A DNA stretch of 64,000 bases from Verrucomicrobiota bacterium (GTDB lineage: Bacteria > Verrucomicrobiota > Verrucomicrobiia > Limisphaerales > J093), in NCBI GenBank assembly GCA_022710935.1, contig JAKLFY010000007.1:59167-123166 (forward strand). The letters run 5' to 3'. The position numbers and the translations under genes were made by a program. Shown in pieces: positions 1 to 9,721 of this stretch. Under the pieces are notes generated by a model. That model ran no database searches. It was not told where the DNA came from and was given only the letters and a program-made list of their open reading frames with translations. Position 1 is the stretch's first letter, and each line of letters begins with the position of its first letter.

Positions 1-691
1 TCTCGCAAGCCCGGCGCAGGGAACGCACAGCCCGGCGCATCCCCTCGACGCAGAAACCGTCGGACAAAGGGGTGGCGCGGATGGACACGTAGGGTTCGAT
101 GAGTTGTGTGAGGGCGTCCAAACCGGTCGTGGCGGTGATCCCGGGCGGAAGGCTGCGTGTCAATTCGGGATCGATCAGCGCGACGCGCGGCAGGATCCAG
201 GGACTGCGGAGGCTGGCCTTGACGCGGTGGGCGGGCGAAGCGATCACGCTGTTGCGCGTCACCTCCGCGCCCGTGCCGGACGTCGTGGGGATCGCCAGGC
301 AGGGCGCCGACGGGCGTTGCAGCGGCAGGCCGCGTCCGATGACTTCGAGGTAATCGAGCAGCTCGCCCGGGTTGGTGCGCATGGCTGCGATGGCCTTGGC
401 CGCGTCGAGCGCGCTGCCGCCGCCCATGCCGATGACCAGGTCGCACGCCTCGGTGCGGGCGATGGCCCGCCCTTCCATGACGGCGTCCAAGGTGGGCTCG
501 CCCGAAACGGGGAAGGTGCACATGGCGACCCCGGCGGCATGGAGGGCTTCCAGGAGCGGAGCGGCTCGCCCCGTCTGGCCACCGGTCACGACCAGGGCGC
601 GCGCGCCGAGCGACTTCGCGATGGCGCCGGCCTCACGCAGAGTTCCGCCGCCAAACAGGATCCGACCCGCCGTGGCAAATTCGAAGCGCAT
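1..691 (-). CDS. Iron-containing alcohol dehydrogenase, C-terminus beyond the left edge
   Basis: The minus-strand frame opens at ATG 691 and runs off the left edge, so about 230 N-terminal residues are visible. It begins MRFEFATAGRILFGGGTL and carries the NAD-binding GMGGGSALDAAKAI segment and the IPTTSGTGAEVT segment typical of the Fe-ADH / maleylacetate reductase family. The metal-binding histidines would lie beyond the edge, except for the first Asp/His region near TTGLDALTQLIEP. The family reduces aldehydes or oxidises alcohols with NAD(P). The exact substrate cannot be read. A lactaldehyde/propanediol role is possible given the microcompartment at the other end of the window, but this is only inference. 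The frame has no stop inside the window. Confidence 0.85.
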   Translation of the reverse strand, partial: MRFEFATAGRILFGGGTLREAGAIAKSLGARALVVTGGQTGRAAPLLEALHAAGVAMCTFPVSGEPTLDAVMEGRAIARTEACDLVIGMGGGSALDAAKAIAAMRTNPGELLDYLEVIGRGLPLQRPSAPCLAIPTTSGTGAEVTRNSVIASPAHRVKASLRSPWILPRVALIDPELTRSLPPGITATTGLDALTQLIEPYVSIRATPLSDGFCVEGMRRAVRSLRRACE

Positions 692-793
692 GCAGTTCTT
701 CAATCCTCAAAACGCTCGTTCAATGCAGCCGTCCGATGCGTCTGGTCCCTGGCGCATCTCACGGTTTTCGCTCATGCGGGCTTAAGCCAGAAC

Positions 794-1099
794 TCACTCG
801 GCGGCGTCGGGAGGAAACACTCTTGCGAGCTTCACGCTGTGGCGGGGCTCGATCATCAGCGGGGCGACAGTGTCCCGCCACTTCGCGTAGTGGGCCGTTT
901 CCTTGTGCCGGGCGGGGGCGTCGGCGGTGCGATAGGCCTCGACGAGAACGAACCGGGTCGGGTCGTCCGCCTGCTGCAGAATGTCGAATCGCGCGATCCC
1001 GGGTTCGCGCACGCTTTGAAGCGCGTTGTCGAGCGTGGCCTCTTTGAAGGCCTCGACGCCGTCGGGTTTCAGGTGGACATGGACATGGACGACAAGCAT
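794..1099 (-). CDS. LsrG/YgiN-like antibiotic-biosynthesis-monooxygenase (ABM) domain protein
   Basis: About 101 residues with one ABM ferredoxin-like fold. It starts [18 protein letters not shown] and contains the family signature segments [19 protein letters not shown] and HKETAHY. LsrG and YgiN relatives act as small cofactor-free monooxygenases or isomerases on quinols or phospho-AI-2; the substrate here is unknown. I chose the ATG at 1099 because the family begins right at the first beta strand; a longer in-frame extension to 1213 has no family similarity. It lies 102 bases upstream of the alcohol dehydrogenase on the same strand and is probably co-transcribed with it. Confidence 0.8.
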   Translation of the reverse strand: MLVVHVHVHLKPDGVEAFKEATLDNALQSVREPGIARFDILQQADDPTRFVLVEAYRTADAPARHKETAHYAKWRDTVAPLMIEPRHSVKLARVFPPDAAE

Positions 1100-1164
1100 G
1101 GGGGGAGTATTTGGACCGACCGGCCCGCCTGGCAACCCAAAGTTGCGGTACACAAGGTGACAGG

Positions 1165-1238
1165 CTGATCGTTGACAAATGGCGCATCGCAGGGTCATCA
1201 TGCCGCTCAACAATCAGGCGATAACACACCACCGCCTG
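1165..1238. repeat. Two adjacent imperfect palindromes upstream of the RAYT gene
   Basis: CTGATCGTTGA at 1165-1175 pairs with TCAACAATCAG at 1207-1217 (10 of 11 positions). CAGGCG at 1215-1220 pairs with CGCCTG at 1233-1238. REP-associated tyrosine transposases are normally flanked by such hairpins, which are their DNA substrates. They lie just before the transposase start at 1246. Confidence 0.5.
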
Positions 1239-1245
1239 ACGTCGT

Positions 1246-2217
1246 ATGCGCATGGCACGAATCAAGGTGAGCGGCCGGGGGGCCGTGTATCACTGCATCT
1301 CGCGGGTGGTCGGCGGACAGATGCTCCTTGGCCCGCCGGAAAGGGACAAGCTTCAGGAGATGCTCTGGCAGCAGGCGGCATTCAGCGGGATCGAGATCGT
1401 CACCTACTGCCTGATGGCCAATCATATTCACCTGCTGCTCCGTGTCCCCGCCAAGTTCATGGCCACGGATGCCGAGTTGGTCGAACGCGCCCTCGCCCTT
1501 TACGGCAAGAACAACCTCTATGCCCAGACGCTGCGGACAGCCTTCGAGAAGCAAGGGGGCCTGCCCAAGGATCTGCGCGAGGGTCTCCGGCTGCGCATCG
1601 GAGACGTGTCGGAGTTCATGAAAGAGCTCAAGCAGCGGTTCAGCAAGTGGTTCAACCGGCAGCAGAATCGGTGTGGAACGCTCTGGGCGGAGCGGTTCAA
1701 GAGCGTGCTGGTCGAGGATCGCCACGGCGCCGTCCAGGCCGTGGCGGCGTATCTGGACTTGAATCCGGTGCGCGCGGGGTTGGTGAAGGACCCCAAGGAT
1801 TACCGGTGGTGCGGGTACGCGGAGGCGGTTGCGGGAAACGCGTCAGCGCGCACGGGGCTGGCAAGTTTTCACCCGTCCTCCGACTGGGCGGAAGCGGCAC
1901 GAGACTACCAGCAGCTCTTGTTGGTGACCGACGCCGGCACTGGGGAATCCGGCAAGCCGGTGCTGGAACGGAAGAAGATCCGGCAGAAGTTCGAGAAGAA
2001 TGCGGATCTGGCCCTGGGCCAGGTATTGCGGTTGCGGGTAAGGTACTTCAGCGATGGCGTGGTGCTCGGGTCACGGGACTATGTCAACGAAATCTTCGGC
2101 GAGTATCGCGATCGGTTCGGACCCCGTCGGCGCAGCGGTGCGCGACCGATGCGCGGTTTGCCGTCTCTCGAGAACCTGGCGACGATGCGGGACCTGCAAG
2201 TCAACGTGGTGAGCTGA
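1246..2217 (+). CDS. REP-associated tyrosine transposase (RAYT, Y1 HUH family)
   Basis: 323 residues of the IS200-like Y1 transposase fold. The HUH metal motif is NHIHLLL near residue 65. The likely catalytic tyrosine is in AAYLDLNPVRAGLV near residue 170, the position used in E. coli RAYT. A family segment CGTLWAERFKSVLVE precedes it. The protein has a long helical insert between the HUH and Tyr regions and a C-terminal extension (SRDYVNEIFGEY, FGPRRRSGA) that may bind DNA. RAYTs are single-copy domesticated relatives of insertion sequences that move or process REP palindromes. Several REP-like palindromes in this window are candidate substrates. An alternative start is the ATG at 1252. The gene looks intact. 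Confidence 0.9.
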   Translation: MRMARIKVSGRGAVYHCISRVVGGQMLLGPPERDKLQEMLWQQAAFSGIEIVTYCLMANHIHLLLRVPAKFMATDAELVERALALYGKNNLYAQTLRTAFEKQGGLPKDLREGLRLRIGDVSEFMKELKQRFSKWFNRQQNRCGTLWAERFKSVLVEDRHGAVQAVAAYLDLNPVRAGLVKDPKDYRWCGYAEAVAGNASARTGLASFHPSSDWAEAARDYQQLLLVTDAGTGESGKPVLERKKIRQKFEKNADLALGQVLRLRVRYFSDGVVLGSRDYVNEIFGEYRDRFGPRRRSGARPMRGLPSLENLATMRDLQVNVVS

Positions 2218-2344
2218 GAGAGGCGGGGCAGGCGTCCGGACGGGCCGCGTATCGAGTCGTGTTCTGACGGGACGCAGGATCCGAACCGTTGGCGGAGCCG
2301 AGTTGGTGAGGGGTCTGTGGAGCGTATCCAACCGACCAGGCAGT

Positions 2345-4225
2345 ATGCTCGCGATTATCAGCGACCTGCATGTTCAGGAAACGAGGTTTGACTGCCTTCG
2401 CTACCGGGCGAACGGCCAGCTCAAGCAGATCGGCGTGCGGCGCAATGTCAAGGCGGCCGCCTTCAAACGGCTCGTCACGCGGATTCGGGAGGCCGCCCGA
2501 CGGCGGAAGTCCTCGGAGGTGCATCTGGTGTTTGCCGGCGACGTTTTCGAGTTGCATCGGGCGCCCGCCTGGTTTTTTGGACCAGACAACCATGTGCGCC
2601 CGACCGATCCGATCGGCGAGGATGTCCCCGAGAATCCACTTCGACGGAAGGTCTCGGAGATCCTCACCCAACTCGAGACCGACGAGGATCATCGACAACT
2701 CTGGAAGGCAATTCGGAGGTTCGCCTCGAACCGCACGAAGCGTCGGCTGCAGGTCTGCGTTCATTACCTGCCGGGCAACCACGATCGTCTTGCCAACGCC
2801 TGGCCCAGTGTGCGGCAACAGGTGCGCCGGATGCTGGGCATGGACGACAGCTCGAGCGCGCCCTTTCCCGTCTGTCTCGATTTCACCGGCCCGGCGCTGG
2901 GGGATTACGGCGTGCGGGTCCGTCACGGCCATGAATATGATCCGCCCAACTTCCCCTGGTCCACGCCAACGCAGACGGCGTTGGACCGCGGCTGGCAGGA
3001 CTATCTGAGGCCTGCGTTCGGCGACTATGTCACGGTGGATGTGGCCATGCGGCTGGCGCTCGCGTTTCGCGCCCGTTACGCCCAGGCCCTGCGCGGCCTG
3101 GTGAAGCGGAACGAGACACGGCCCGCGCCCGATCAGATGCGGCGGCTTTATCTGGCGTTGACCGAGTTTGACGACGTGCGCCCGGCATCGCTGCTCACCG
3201 AGTACCTGGCCGCGCAGATGGGGCCGAGCCGCAAGGACACGTTCAAGGCTCTGAAACCGGTCCTGCGCGATGTGGTCGAGACCGCTGTGGCGAATCGGTT
3301 CTTTCTGGATGAAGCATCGAAGCACGTGCCTCAGGTGCTCCTCAAGTTGCTACCAGGCCTGGTGAAGAACCTCTCCGCCCCGATGCTTGAAGACATCGTG
3401 CGCACGTTCTCGAAGGCCTCGGACAAACAGACGGACAGCCCGGCGCAACGCGCTCTCGAAGAGTTCCGCCAGAACGCCGGCCTTCAGCTTGTGATCAGCG
3501 GCCACACCCACTCTCCCGAGCAGGTCCCGTTGACCGGCGGGGCTGTGCCGCCCGGTGTCGAGGCGTTTTACCTCAACAGCGGCACCTGGCGCACCACCCT
3601 CCCCCACGGCGTCGGCGGCTTTGGTCGGTTGCGCGCCTCGACGATGATCTTCTGCTACAACACTCAGGAACAGCAGGAGGGTCCGGAGGACGGGCGCATG
3701 TTCGAGGTCTGGACCGGCCATCTCGCCGCCGGGACGCTCGGGCCGTACGACGAGGCGGTGGAACGGCACTCGACCGCTCGATCGGGTGCGATGCAGTTGG
3801 TCTTCGAGTCCTTCGAAGCGCTCGCGGTGCAAGAGGAACTCAACGGCGCGGAACTGAAGGTGAGCTTCGGCGTGGACGAGCAGGGGTATGAGGCCGAATT
3901 CGACGGCATCCGGGCCGGAGACGGTCCGCGGCCCGTCTCGAACGCCCCGCTGTGGCTCGATCCGAATCTGGACGGAGACCTGTGGTTCCACGGAGTCGAG
4001 GTGGATTGGGGGAACAGCCCGTTGAACTATGACGATCCGTTGCCGTGGGCGCTCGAACCGCTGCCGCGCGAGAGTCCGCACGGCCAGTTTCGAGCGGGCC
4101 GCCATGCCCTGCGGATTCTCGGCCGCGGGGTCGGAGGCGCCGACCGCAGCGAGTTCCTGCTGCGCTATCGGATCGAATCGCCCAGACATCAGATGACGCG
4201 CAGCGGCGTGAAATGTCCGGGCTAG
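2345..4225 (+). CDS. Large calcineurin-like metallophosphoesterase
   Basis: 626 residues. The metallophosphoesterase motifs appear in order: SDLHV (residue 6), GDVFE, GNHDR, RHGHEYD and SGHTHSP (about residue 390), so all metal ligands of the di-metal centre are present. The N-terminal 420 residues form the catalytic domain with a large helical insert between GNHDR/RHGHE and SGHTH. The last 180 residues are beta-rich and not recognised. The start at 2345 (MLAIISDLHVQE) puts the first motif at the N-terminus; an upstream start at 2303 adds 14 non-conserved residues. No signal peptide is seen, so it is probably cytoplasmic. The substrate is unknown. It does not overlap its neighbours. Confidence 0.85.
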   Translation: MLAIISDLHVQETRFDCLRYRANGQLKQIGVRRNVKAAAFKRLVTRIREAARRRKSSEVHLVFAGDVFELHRAPAWFFGPDNHVRPTDPIGEDVPENPLRRKVSEILTQLETDEDHRQLWKAIRRFASNRTKRRLQVCVHYLPGNHDRLANAWPSVRQQVRRMLGMDDSSSAPFPVCLDFTGPALGDYGVRVRHGHEYDPPNFPWSTPTQTALDRGWQDYLRPAFGDYVTVDVAMRLALAFRARYAQALRGLVKRNETRPAPDQMRRLYLALTEFDDVRPASLLTEYLAAQMGPSRKDTFKALKPVLRDVVETAVANRFFLDEASKHVPQVLLKLLPGLVKNLSAPMLEDIVRTFSKASDKQTDSPAQRALEEFRQNAGLQLVISGHTHSPEQVPLTGGAVPPGVEAFYLNSGTWRTTLPHGVGGFGRLRASTMIFCYNTQEQQEGPEDGRMFEVWTGHLAAGTLGPYDEAVERHSTARSGAMQLVFESFEALAVQEELNGAELKVSFGVDEQGYEAEFDGIRAGDGPRPVSNAPLWLDPNLDGDLWFHGVEVDWGNSPLNYDDPLPWALEPLPRESPHGQFRAGRHALRILGRGVGGADRSEFLLRYRIESPRHQMTRSGVKCPG

Positions 4226-4338
4226 GCGGACGGGGCAATCCCGGGGGTGGCCGGCTCCTTGTTTTTCTCTTTTTCTTTTCCCGGTCGTTTCCTAGGCTGC
4301 CGATGCTGCCTCGAGACCGGGGCGCATCTGGAGTTTTT

Positions 4339-6411
4339 ATGGGTGAAGACAAGACTGTTGTGCAGCCGGCGGAGGCATCGCCGCTGCGTCCGCTGAACCG
4401 GCCTGCCAAGCTCGCCCCCACGCCGCCGGGCAAGCCCCAGTATGCCGTCACCATCCGCGACGCCGGCGGGCAGGAGGTTGTCCTGGCCGACCCGCGCGCC
4501 ACGCGGGCTCTGGTTGCGCTGATGAACGTGCATGCGGTCAACGGGGGGGCAGCGTGCCACTGGGGCGGGCCCGCCGCCTTTGCGGAGATCATGGCGGCCA
4601 TCCACGGCCTGATGTTCTCGACCCGGGGCCGCCCGTGGCACGAGGCCTACAATTTCGTCAACGACGCGGGCCACGCCGAGAATGGTGTTTACGCCCTCCG
4701 AGCCAACTATGGGTACGACGGGTTGACGTTCGAATCGCTCAGGGCTTTTCGGAGTCTCGAGAGCAAGCTGACCGGTCACGGCGAGTCGCATCTCAATCCG
4801 GAGGGCGTTCTGCTGAGCAACGGCCCGCTGGGATCGGCCTTGCCGCAAGCCCAGGGACTGGCTCTGGCGGACCGGCTGGCTGGCACGGAGCGGGTGACCA
4901 TCGCGGCGGTGTCGGACGGGGCGGCGATGGAGGGCGAGGCCAAGGAGGCCTTTGCCGCGATTCCCGGCATGGCGTCGAAAGGCCTCCTGAGTCCATTCGT
5001 GATGGTTGTGTCGGACAACAATGCCAAGTTGTCCGGGCGCATCGCGGCGGACGCATTCGCCATGCGGCCGACGTTCGAGGCGATGCAGGTGCTCGGGTGG
5101 CGCGTGATCGTGGTGGAACAGGGTCACAACCTGGCGGCCGTCTACGGGGCCATCGAATCGGCTGTCGCCCAGGCCAGGGCCAATCCGCGTCAACCCTCGT
5201 GTGTCTGGGCCAAGACCGTCAAGGGGTACGGCGTCAAGGCCACCGAGCAGAGCGCCTCGGGCGGACACGGGTTCCCGCTGTCGAGCGGCGAGAAGATCGT
5301 CGAGTTTGTCCGCGAGATCTACGGCGGGGAACCGCCGGAGACCCTGGCCCGCTGGGCCCTCGAACTGCGCGCCGACTGGGAGGCGAAGGAAGCGGCAAAG
5401 ACAGCAAAAGCCGCCGCGGCCGCCCCGCGGTCCACCACCGCGCCCAAGAAAGACAAGGTCCAGTCCGGCCTGGCCAAGGGCGCAATCCGGGCAGCCCGGG
5501 AGGGATGGCCTGTCTTTTCGGTCTCCTCGGACGTTCAGGGATCGACGGGCATGAGTCTGTTTCAGAAGACATTTCCCGACCGTTTCATCGATGTCGGGGT
5601 CGCCGAGGCGAACATGATCAGCGTCGCGGCCGGCCTGTCCAAGTCGGGATTGATTCCCATTGTCGACACGTTCGCCCAGTTCGGAGTCACGAAGGGCAAT
5701 CTGCCGCTGACGATGGCGGCGCTCTCGCAGGCGCCCGTGATCGCGGTCTTCTCGCACGCCGGGCTGCAGGACGCGGCGGATGGGGCTTCGCACCAGGCCA
5801 CCACGTACCTAGCCGCCACCAGCGCCATCCCGCACACGGTGGTGATCGCCGCGTCGTGCGCGGATGAAGCCGAGGCATTCATGGCCCAGGCCATCCAGAG
5901 GATCGGCGAGGCCCGAAGGCGCGGCGGCGACGGCGAATCGGTGATCTTCTTCATAGGGCGCGAGAGCTACCCGACGTCGTGGATCGGGGGGGCGCGATTC
6001 GAGTGGGGCCGGGCGCAGGTGCTGCACGAGGGCGGGGATGTGGTGTTGATCGGATGCGGGGCGCTGGTGGGCAAGGCCATCGAGGCCGGGCAGCAACTGG
6101 CTTCCGAAGGGGTCCGGGCGACCGTGATCAACAACCCGTTCATCAACCGGGTCGACCTCGACACGATCGGCGGGGCGGTGAGCGCCTGTCATGGGCGCGT
6201 GGTGACCATCGAGGATCACCAACTCATTGGCGGGATGGGGGCGCAGGTTGCCCATGCTCTGGCCAACGCCAAGGTTGCCCATCGGATGACTTCGCTGGGG
6301 ATTCGGGGCGAGTTCGGCCAGTCCGCCTACCTGGCGGATCAGCTCTACGTGAAGCACGGCCTGACGGCTAACGCCATGGTCCGCGCGGCAAAGGAACTCA
6401 TGGGAAGCTGA
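4339..6411 (+). CDS. tkt: Transketolase
   Basis: About 690 residues. The thiamine pyrophosphate N-terminal half carries GHAENG, the catalytic-loop segment GPLGSALPQAQG and the TPP/Mg motif region VSDGAAMEGEAKEA. The pyrimidine-binding domain has DVGVAEANM with the conserved Glu, and a C-terminal transketolase domain follows. An Ala/Lys-rich linker near residues 350-375 joins the two halves. The enzyme moves two-carbon units between sugar phosphates in the pentose phosphate pathway. The ATG at 4339 was chosen because the frame further upstream overlaps the phosphoesterase gene and encodes low-complexity sequence. It lies 113 bases after that gene on the same strand. Confidence 0.92.
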   Translation: MGEDKTVVQPAEASPLRPLNRPAKLAPTPPGKPQYAVTIRDAGGQEVVLADPRATRALVALMNVHAVNGGAACHWGGPAAFAEIMAAIHGLMFSTRGRPWHEAYNFVNDAGHAENGVYALRANYGYDGLTFESLRAFRSLESKLTGHGESHLNPEGVLLSNGPLGSALPQAQGLALADRLAGTERVTIAAVSDGAAMEGEAKEAFAAIPGMASKGLLSPFVMVVSDNNAKLSGRIAADAFAMRPTFEAMQVLGWRVIVVEQGHNLAAVYGAIESAVAQARANPRQPSCVWAKTVKGYGVKATEQSASGGHGFPLSSGEKIVEFVREIYGGEPPETLARWALELRADWEAKEAAKTAKAAAAAPRSTTAPKKDKVQSGLAKGAIRAAREGWPVFSVSSDVQGSTGMSLFQKTFPDRFIDVGVAEANMISVAAGLSKSGLIPIVDTFAQFGVTKGNLPLTMAALSQAPVIAVFSHAGLQDAADGASHQATTYLAATSAIPHTVVIAASCADEAEAFMAQAIQRIGEARRRGGDGESVIFFIGRESYPTSWIGGARFEWGRAQVLHEGGDVVLIGCGALVGKAIEAGQQLASEGVRATVINNPFINRVDLDTIGGAVSACHGRVVTIEDHQLIGGMGAQVAHALANAKVAHRMTSLGIRGEFGQSAYLADQLYVKHGLTANAMVRAAKELMGS

Positions 6412-6512
6412 GACCGAACGCCGCGGGGCCTGGGGCGGAAAATCATGGGAGGTCGCAACTTTTGCCGGTTTCGGTTGTATAGCCTTTGGTCATCGGCGAT
6501 CCGATGTGTCCC

Positions 6513-8264
6513 ATGGCATTAGCGTCCATCAAGACTGTTCTGGCCCAAGCCGCGCTCGTCACACCCGAGCAGTGCGAGCAATGGCACAAGACGTGGCGCG
6601 CGCAGGTCGAGAGCGGCGCGCAGGATTCGCTGCTTGCGGTCTTCCAGCGCGAGAGCGGTTTGTCGGAGGAGGCGTTTCTCCGGGCGCTGGCGCGCGCGCT
6701 GGGGCACACGTATGTCGAGCGCGTCACGATTCCGGAGGATGTGCCCCGCGAGGAGCGCAAGCTGATTCTCTCGAAGATTTCGACGAAGGTGGCGTTCCAG
6801 TTCACCGTGATGCCGATGCGCCTGATCGAGGATCGGCTGCAGGTGGCGGTGGCCAATCCGTTCGATCCGGCCATGGTCAATGCGGTTCAGTTCGAGGCGC
6901 AATCGCCGCTCGAATTCGCGCTGGCGTCCAAGGCGGAGATCGAGAAGGCGCTCAAGAAGTACTACGGCGTCGGGGCGGAGACGCTGGACGAGATGTCGGA
7001 AGAGGAGCCGATGGAGCTCGAGATCGCGAGCGACCGGGAGATCACGGAGGGCGACCAGGAGGCGAGCGTCATCAAGTTCGTCAACCAGGTCATCTGGGAG
7101 GCGTACAAGGACCGCTCGACGGACATCCACCTCGAACCGATGGAGGATGAACTGCGGATCCGCTACCGGATCGACGGCATCCTGCACCAGACGCCGATGC
7201 CGCCCCAGTTGAAGCGGTTCCAGGCGGCCATCATCTCGCGCATCAAGGTGATGTCGGGAATGAACATCGCCGAGAAACGCCTCCCGCAGGACGGACGCAT
7301 CAACGTCCGGATCAAAGGCGAGGAAATCGACATCCGGGTGTCGACCGTGCCGACGGTGTATGGCGAGAGCGTTTCGCTGCGTTTGCTGACGCGCGGCAAG
7401 ATTTTCCTGACGCTCGACAAGCTCGGCTTTCTCCCCGAGGAGGAGGAGGCCATCCGCGAGATCATCGTCAAGCCCCACGGCATTTTCCTGGTCACCGGCC
7501 CGACCGGGTCGGGCAAGTCGACCTCGCTCTACGCGTTTCTGAGCACGATCAACTCGACCCAGAAACGCATCATCACCATCGAGGAACCGGTCGAGTACGA
7601 GCTGCGCGGCATCAATCAGATCGCCGTCCGGCCGGACATCGGCCTGACGTTTGCCATGGGTCTGCGCCACATCCTGCGCCAGGATCCCAACGTGGTGATG
7701 GTCGGGGAGATCCGGGATCTCGAGACGGCGGAGATTGCCATTCGCGCGGCGCTGACGGGCCACCTGGTGTTCAGCACGCTCCACACCAACGACGCGCCCA
7801 GCGCGTTCACCCGCCTCATCGACATGGGCATCGAGCCGTTTCTGGTGGCGTCTTCGGTCGAGGCCGTCATGGCCCAGCGGCTCGTCCGCACAATCTGTCC
7901 TTTCTGCAAGACCGAACAGCCGGTCGAACCCGACTATTTGCATCGGATCGCATTTCCGCCGGAACATATCGGGACCACCCGTTTTCTTCGCGGGGCCGGG
8001 TGCGAGGAGTGCCGGCAGCTTGGCTACCAGGGGCGCACCGGCATCTACGAGCTTCTGATTCTCAACGAGGCGCTGCGCCCGCTCATCCTCAACCGCGCCG
8101 CATCGTCCACGATCGCCCAGCGGGCCATGGAGAACGGCATGCGCACGTTGCGTGTCGACGGCTGGCGCAAGGTGCGCAACGGCGTCACGACGATCGAGGA
8201 GGTCCTGCGCGTCACCCAGACCGAAGAGCATCTGGCCGCGCTCATCGAGGACCAGAAAAGCTAG
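6513..8264 (+). CDS. pilB: Type IV pilus / type II secretion assembly ATPase (PilB/GspE family)
   Basis: About 583 residues. An N-terminal GspE-type domain (residues 20-150) is followed by the ATPase core: Walker A GPTGSGKST near residue 328, Asp box TIEEPVEYE, Walker B VVMVGEIRD and His box STLHTNDA. A four-cysteine zinc motif (CPFC ... CEEC) lies near residues 461-500, as in PilB and GspE. It powers pilin or pseudopilin polymerisation at the inner membrane. It is the first gene of a four-gene plus-strand operon ending with a secretin. The start is uncertain: ATG 6513 and ATG 6504 are in frame and neither has a clear Shine-Dalgarno. Confidence 0.9.
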   Translation: MALASIKTVLAQAALVTPEQCEQWHKTWRAQVESGAQDSLLAVFQRESGLSEEAFLRALARALGHTYVERVTIPEDVPREERKLILSKISTKVAFQFTVMPMRLIEDRLQVAVANPFDPAMVNAVQFEAQSPLEFALASKAEIEKALKKYYGVGAETLDEMSEEEPMELEIASDREITEGDQEASVIKFVNQVIWEAYKDRSTDIHLEPMEDELRIRYRIDGILHQTPMPPQLKRFQAAIISRIKVMSGMNIAEKRLPQDGRINVRIKGEEIDIRVSTVPTVYGESVSLRLLTRGKIFLTLDKLGFLPEEEEAIREIIVKPHGIFLVTGPTGSGKSTSLYAFLSTINSTQKRIITIEEPVEYELRGINQIAVRPDIGLTFAMGLRHILRQDPNVVMVGEIRDLETAEIAIRAALTGHLVFSTLHTNDAPSAFTRLIDMGIEPFLVASSVEAVMAQRLVRTICPFCKTEQPVEPDYLHRIAFPPEHIGTTRFLRGAGCEECRQLGYQGRTGIYELLILNEALRPLILNRAASSTIAQRAMENGMRTLRVDGWRKVRNGVTTIEEVLRVTQTEEHLAALIEDQKS

Positions 8265-8301
8265 GGATAGGCATGAGAGCCAAACCTGACTTGATCGCAC
8301 C

Positions 8302-9717
8302 ATGTTCCGGAGTTCGAAGATTCCAGAACGGCAGATGAAAACCGGGCGCTGGAACAACTGCAACGTCCTCGACGCCCGCCAGGAGCGCCGCCAGCTTTGG
8401 CATTTTGGCCGCGACGGCAGCGGCGCCCGGCTGCTCTCCGATCGCGTTGTGCTGTCGACCGAGCCGCTGCCGGCCCGGCACGTGGCGCGCACGTTGAGCG
8501 ATGTCTGGCAGCCGAAGCTCAATGTGGCCTGGCTCCCCGCCAGCCAGGTCTTTCTGCGCGTGGTCCACCTGCCCCCCAGCGATCCCAAGGAACTCGACGG
8601 GATGGTCGAGCTCCAGATCGAAAGGCTCTCCCCGCTCCCCATCACTCAGGTCGTCTGGACGTTCGAGGTCCTCTCTCCCCCCGCCGCCCCGACCCAGACA
8701 ATCGTGGTCATCATCGCCACGCGCAACGCGGTCGAGGATGTCCTCGGGCGGCTCGAGGGCGCCGGCTTCCTCGCCGACCGCCTCGAGTTGCCGCAACTGC
8801 GCGAGCTGCTCGCCATTCAGGCCAGCGGCGACGGCGTCTGGCTGCTCCCCCGCGAGGAAGGCGTCCGCTCCGTTTGCCTGGCTGCCTGGAGGTTCGGAGG
8901 CCAGTGGCAAAACCTGAGCCTGCTCCAACTCTCCGGCGATGAGCAGGCGGGACAACACATGCTCGACCTGCTCAGGCAAATCGCCTGGGCGGGCGAAATG
9001 GAGGGTTGGCTGACTCCGAACCCGGCGTGGCACCTGGTTGCCGAGGAGGGCCTGGCCGCGCGGCTCGAACCCGCCATGCGGACGGCCATCGGAGACGCGC
9101 TCACAGTCCATCCGCCCCTGACCCTCCCCCGGCTCGCCGCGCTGTCGGCGACGGCGGCGGGCGCGGGCAACCTGGTTCCGGCGGAGTTCCTGTCCCGCTA
9201 CAGGCAGCAGTTCATCGATCGGCTTTGGATGCGCGCGTTGGGGGGGCTGGGCCTGGCCTATCTTTTTGCGATCCTCGGCTATTTCGCCGCGCTTCAGTGG
9301 GTGCAGTATCAGAAGGACGCCCTGGATCAGCAAATCGTCTTCAGCACAAGCGCCTACACCAACGCCCTCGAACTCCGGGCTAAAGTCCAGATCCTCCAGG
9401 AACAGGTCAGCCTCAAGTTCGCCGCGCTCGATTGCTGGAAGGCCGCGTCCGACAACCTCCCGCAGGAACTGAACCTGACCCAGCTCACGTTTCAGCGCGG
9501 CAAGAAGCTCGGCCTGTTCGGCACGGTCCCCTCCGACCAACAGGGACTGGTGAGCACTTACAACCAGGCTCTGGCTGCCGCCACGGTCAACGGCCAGCCT
9601 CTCTTCAGCCAAGTCTCGACCCGGAACATCCAGGGAGCGGCGGCCGGCCCGCCCGGTTCGACCGCGCGCCCGATGAACTGGAGCATCGAGTGCGAGATTC
9701 GCCGCAGCGATCTTTAA
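8302..9717 (+). CDS. PilM/PilN-like (GspL-like) pilus or secretion assembly protein
   Basis: 471 residues. The first 300 residues look like a degenerate actin-like PilM/GspL cytoplasmic domain (PASQVFLRVVHLPP, ELDGMVELQIERLSPLP). One membrane helix follows near residues 313-335 (GLAYLFAILGYFAAL), then a coiled-coil and a periplasmic ferredoxin-like PilN region. This is a PilM-PilN fusion or a GspL equivalent that links the ATPase to the periplasmic parts. It begins 37 bases after the ATPase gene. A second possible start is ATG 8335. Assignment rests on position and fold-like features, since sequence conservation is low. Confidence 0.7.
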   Translation: MFRSSKIPERQMKTGRWNNCNVLDARQERRQLWHFGRDGSGARLLSDRVVLSTEPLPARHVARTLSDVWQPKLNVAWLPASQVFLRVVHLPPSDPKELDGMVELQIERLSPLPITQVVWTFEVLSPPAAPTQTIVVIIATRNAVEDVLGRLEGAGFLADRLELPQLRELLAIQASGDGVWLLPREEGVRSVCLAAWRFGGQWQNLSLLQLSGDEQAGQHMLDLLRQIAWAGEMEGWLTPNPAWHLVAEEGLAARLEPAMRTAIGDALTVHPPLTLPRLAALSATAAGAGNLVPAEFLSRYRQQFIDRLWMRALGGLGLAYLFAILGYFAALQWVQYQKDALDQQIVFSTSAYTNALELRAKVQILQEQVSLKFAALDCWKAASDNLPQELNLTQLTFQRGKKLGLFGTVPSDQQGLVSTYNQALAAATVNGQPLFSQVSTRNIQGAAAGPPGSTARPMNWSIECEIRRSDL

Positions 9718-9721
9718 ACCC

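Noticed and set aside
775..790. String CATGCGGGCT seen near 775, 29954 and 63711
   Set aside because: Three copies is more than expected by chance but they have no palindrome, no shared flanks and no constant relation to genes.
104..1168. A 354-codon plus-strand open frame at the left end
   Set aside because: It is the antisense reading of the alcohol dehydrogenase and LsrG-like genes, which have clear family motifs on the minus strand; GC-rich DNA produces many such frames.
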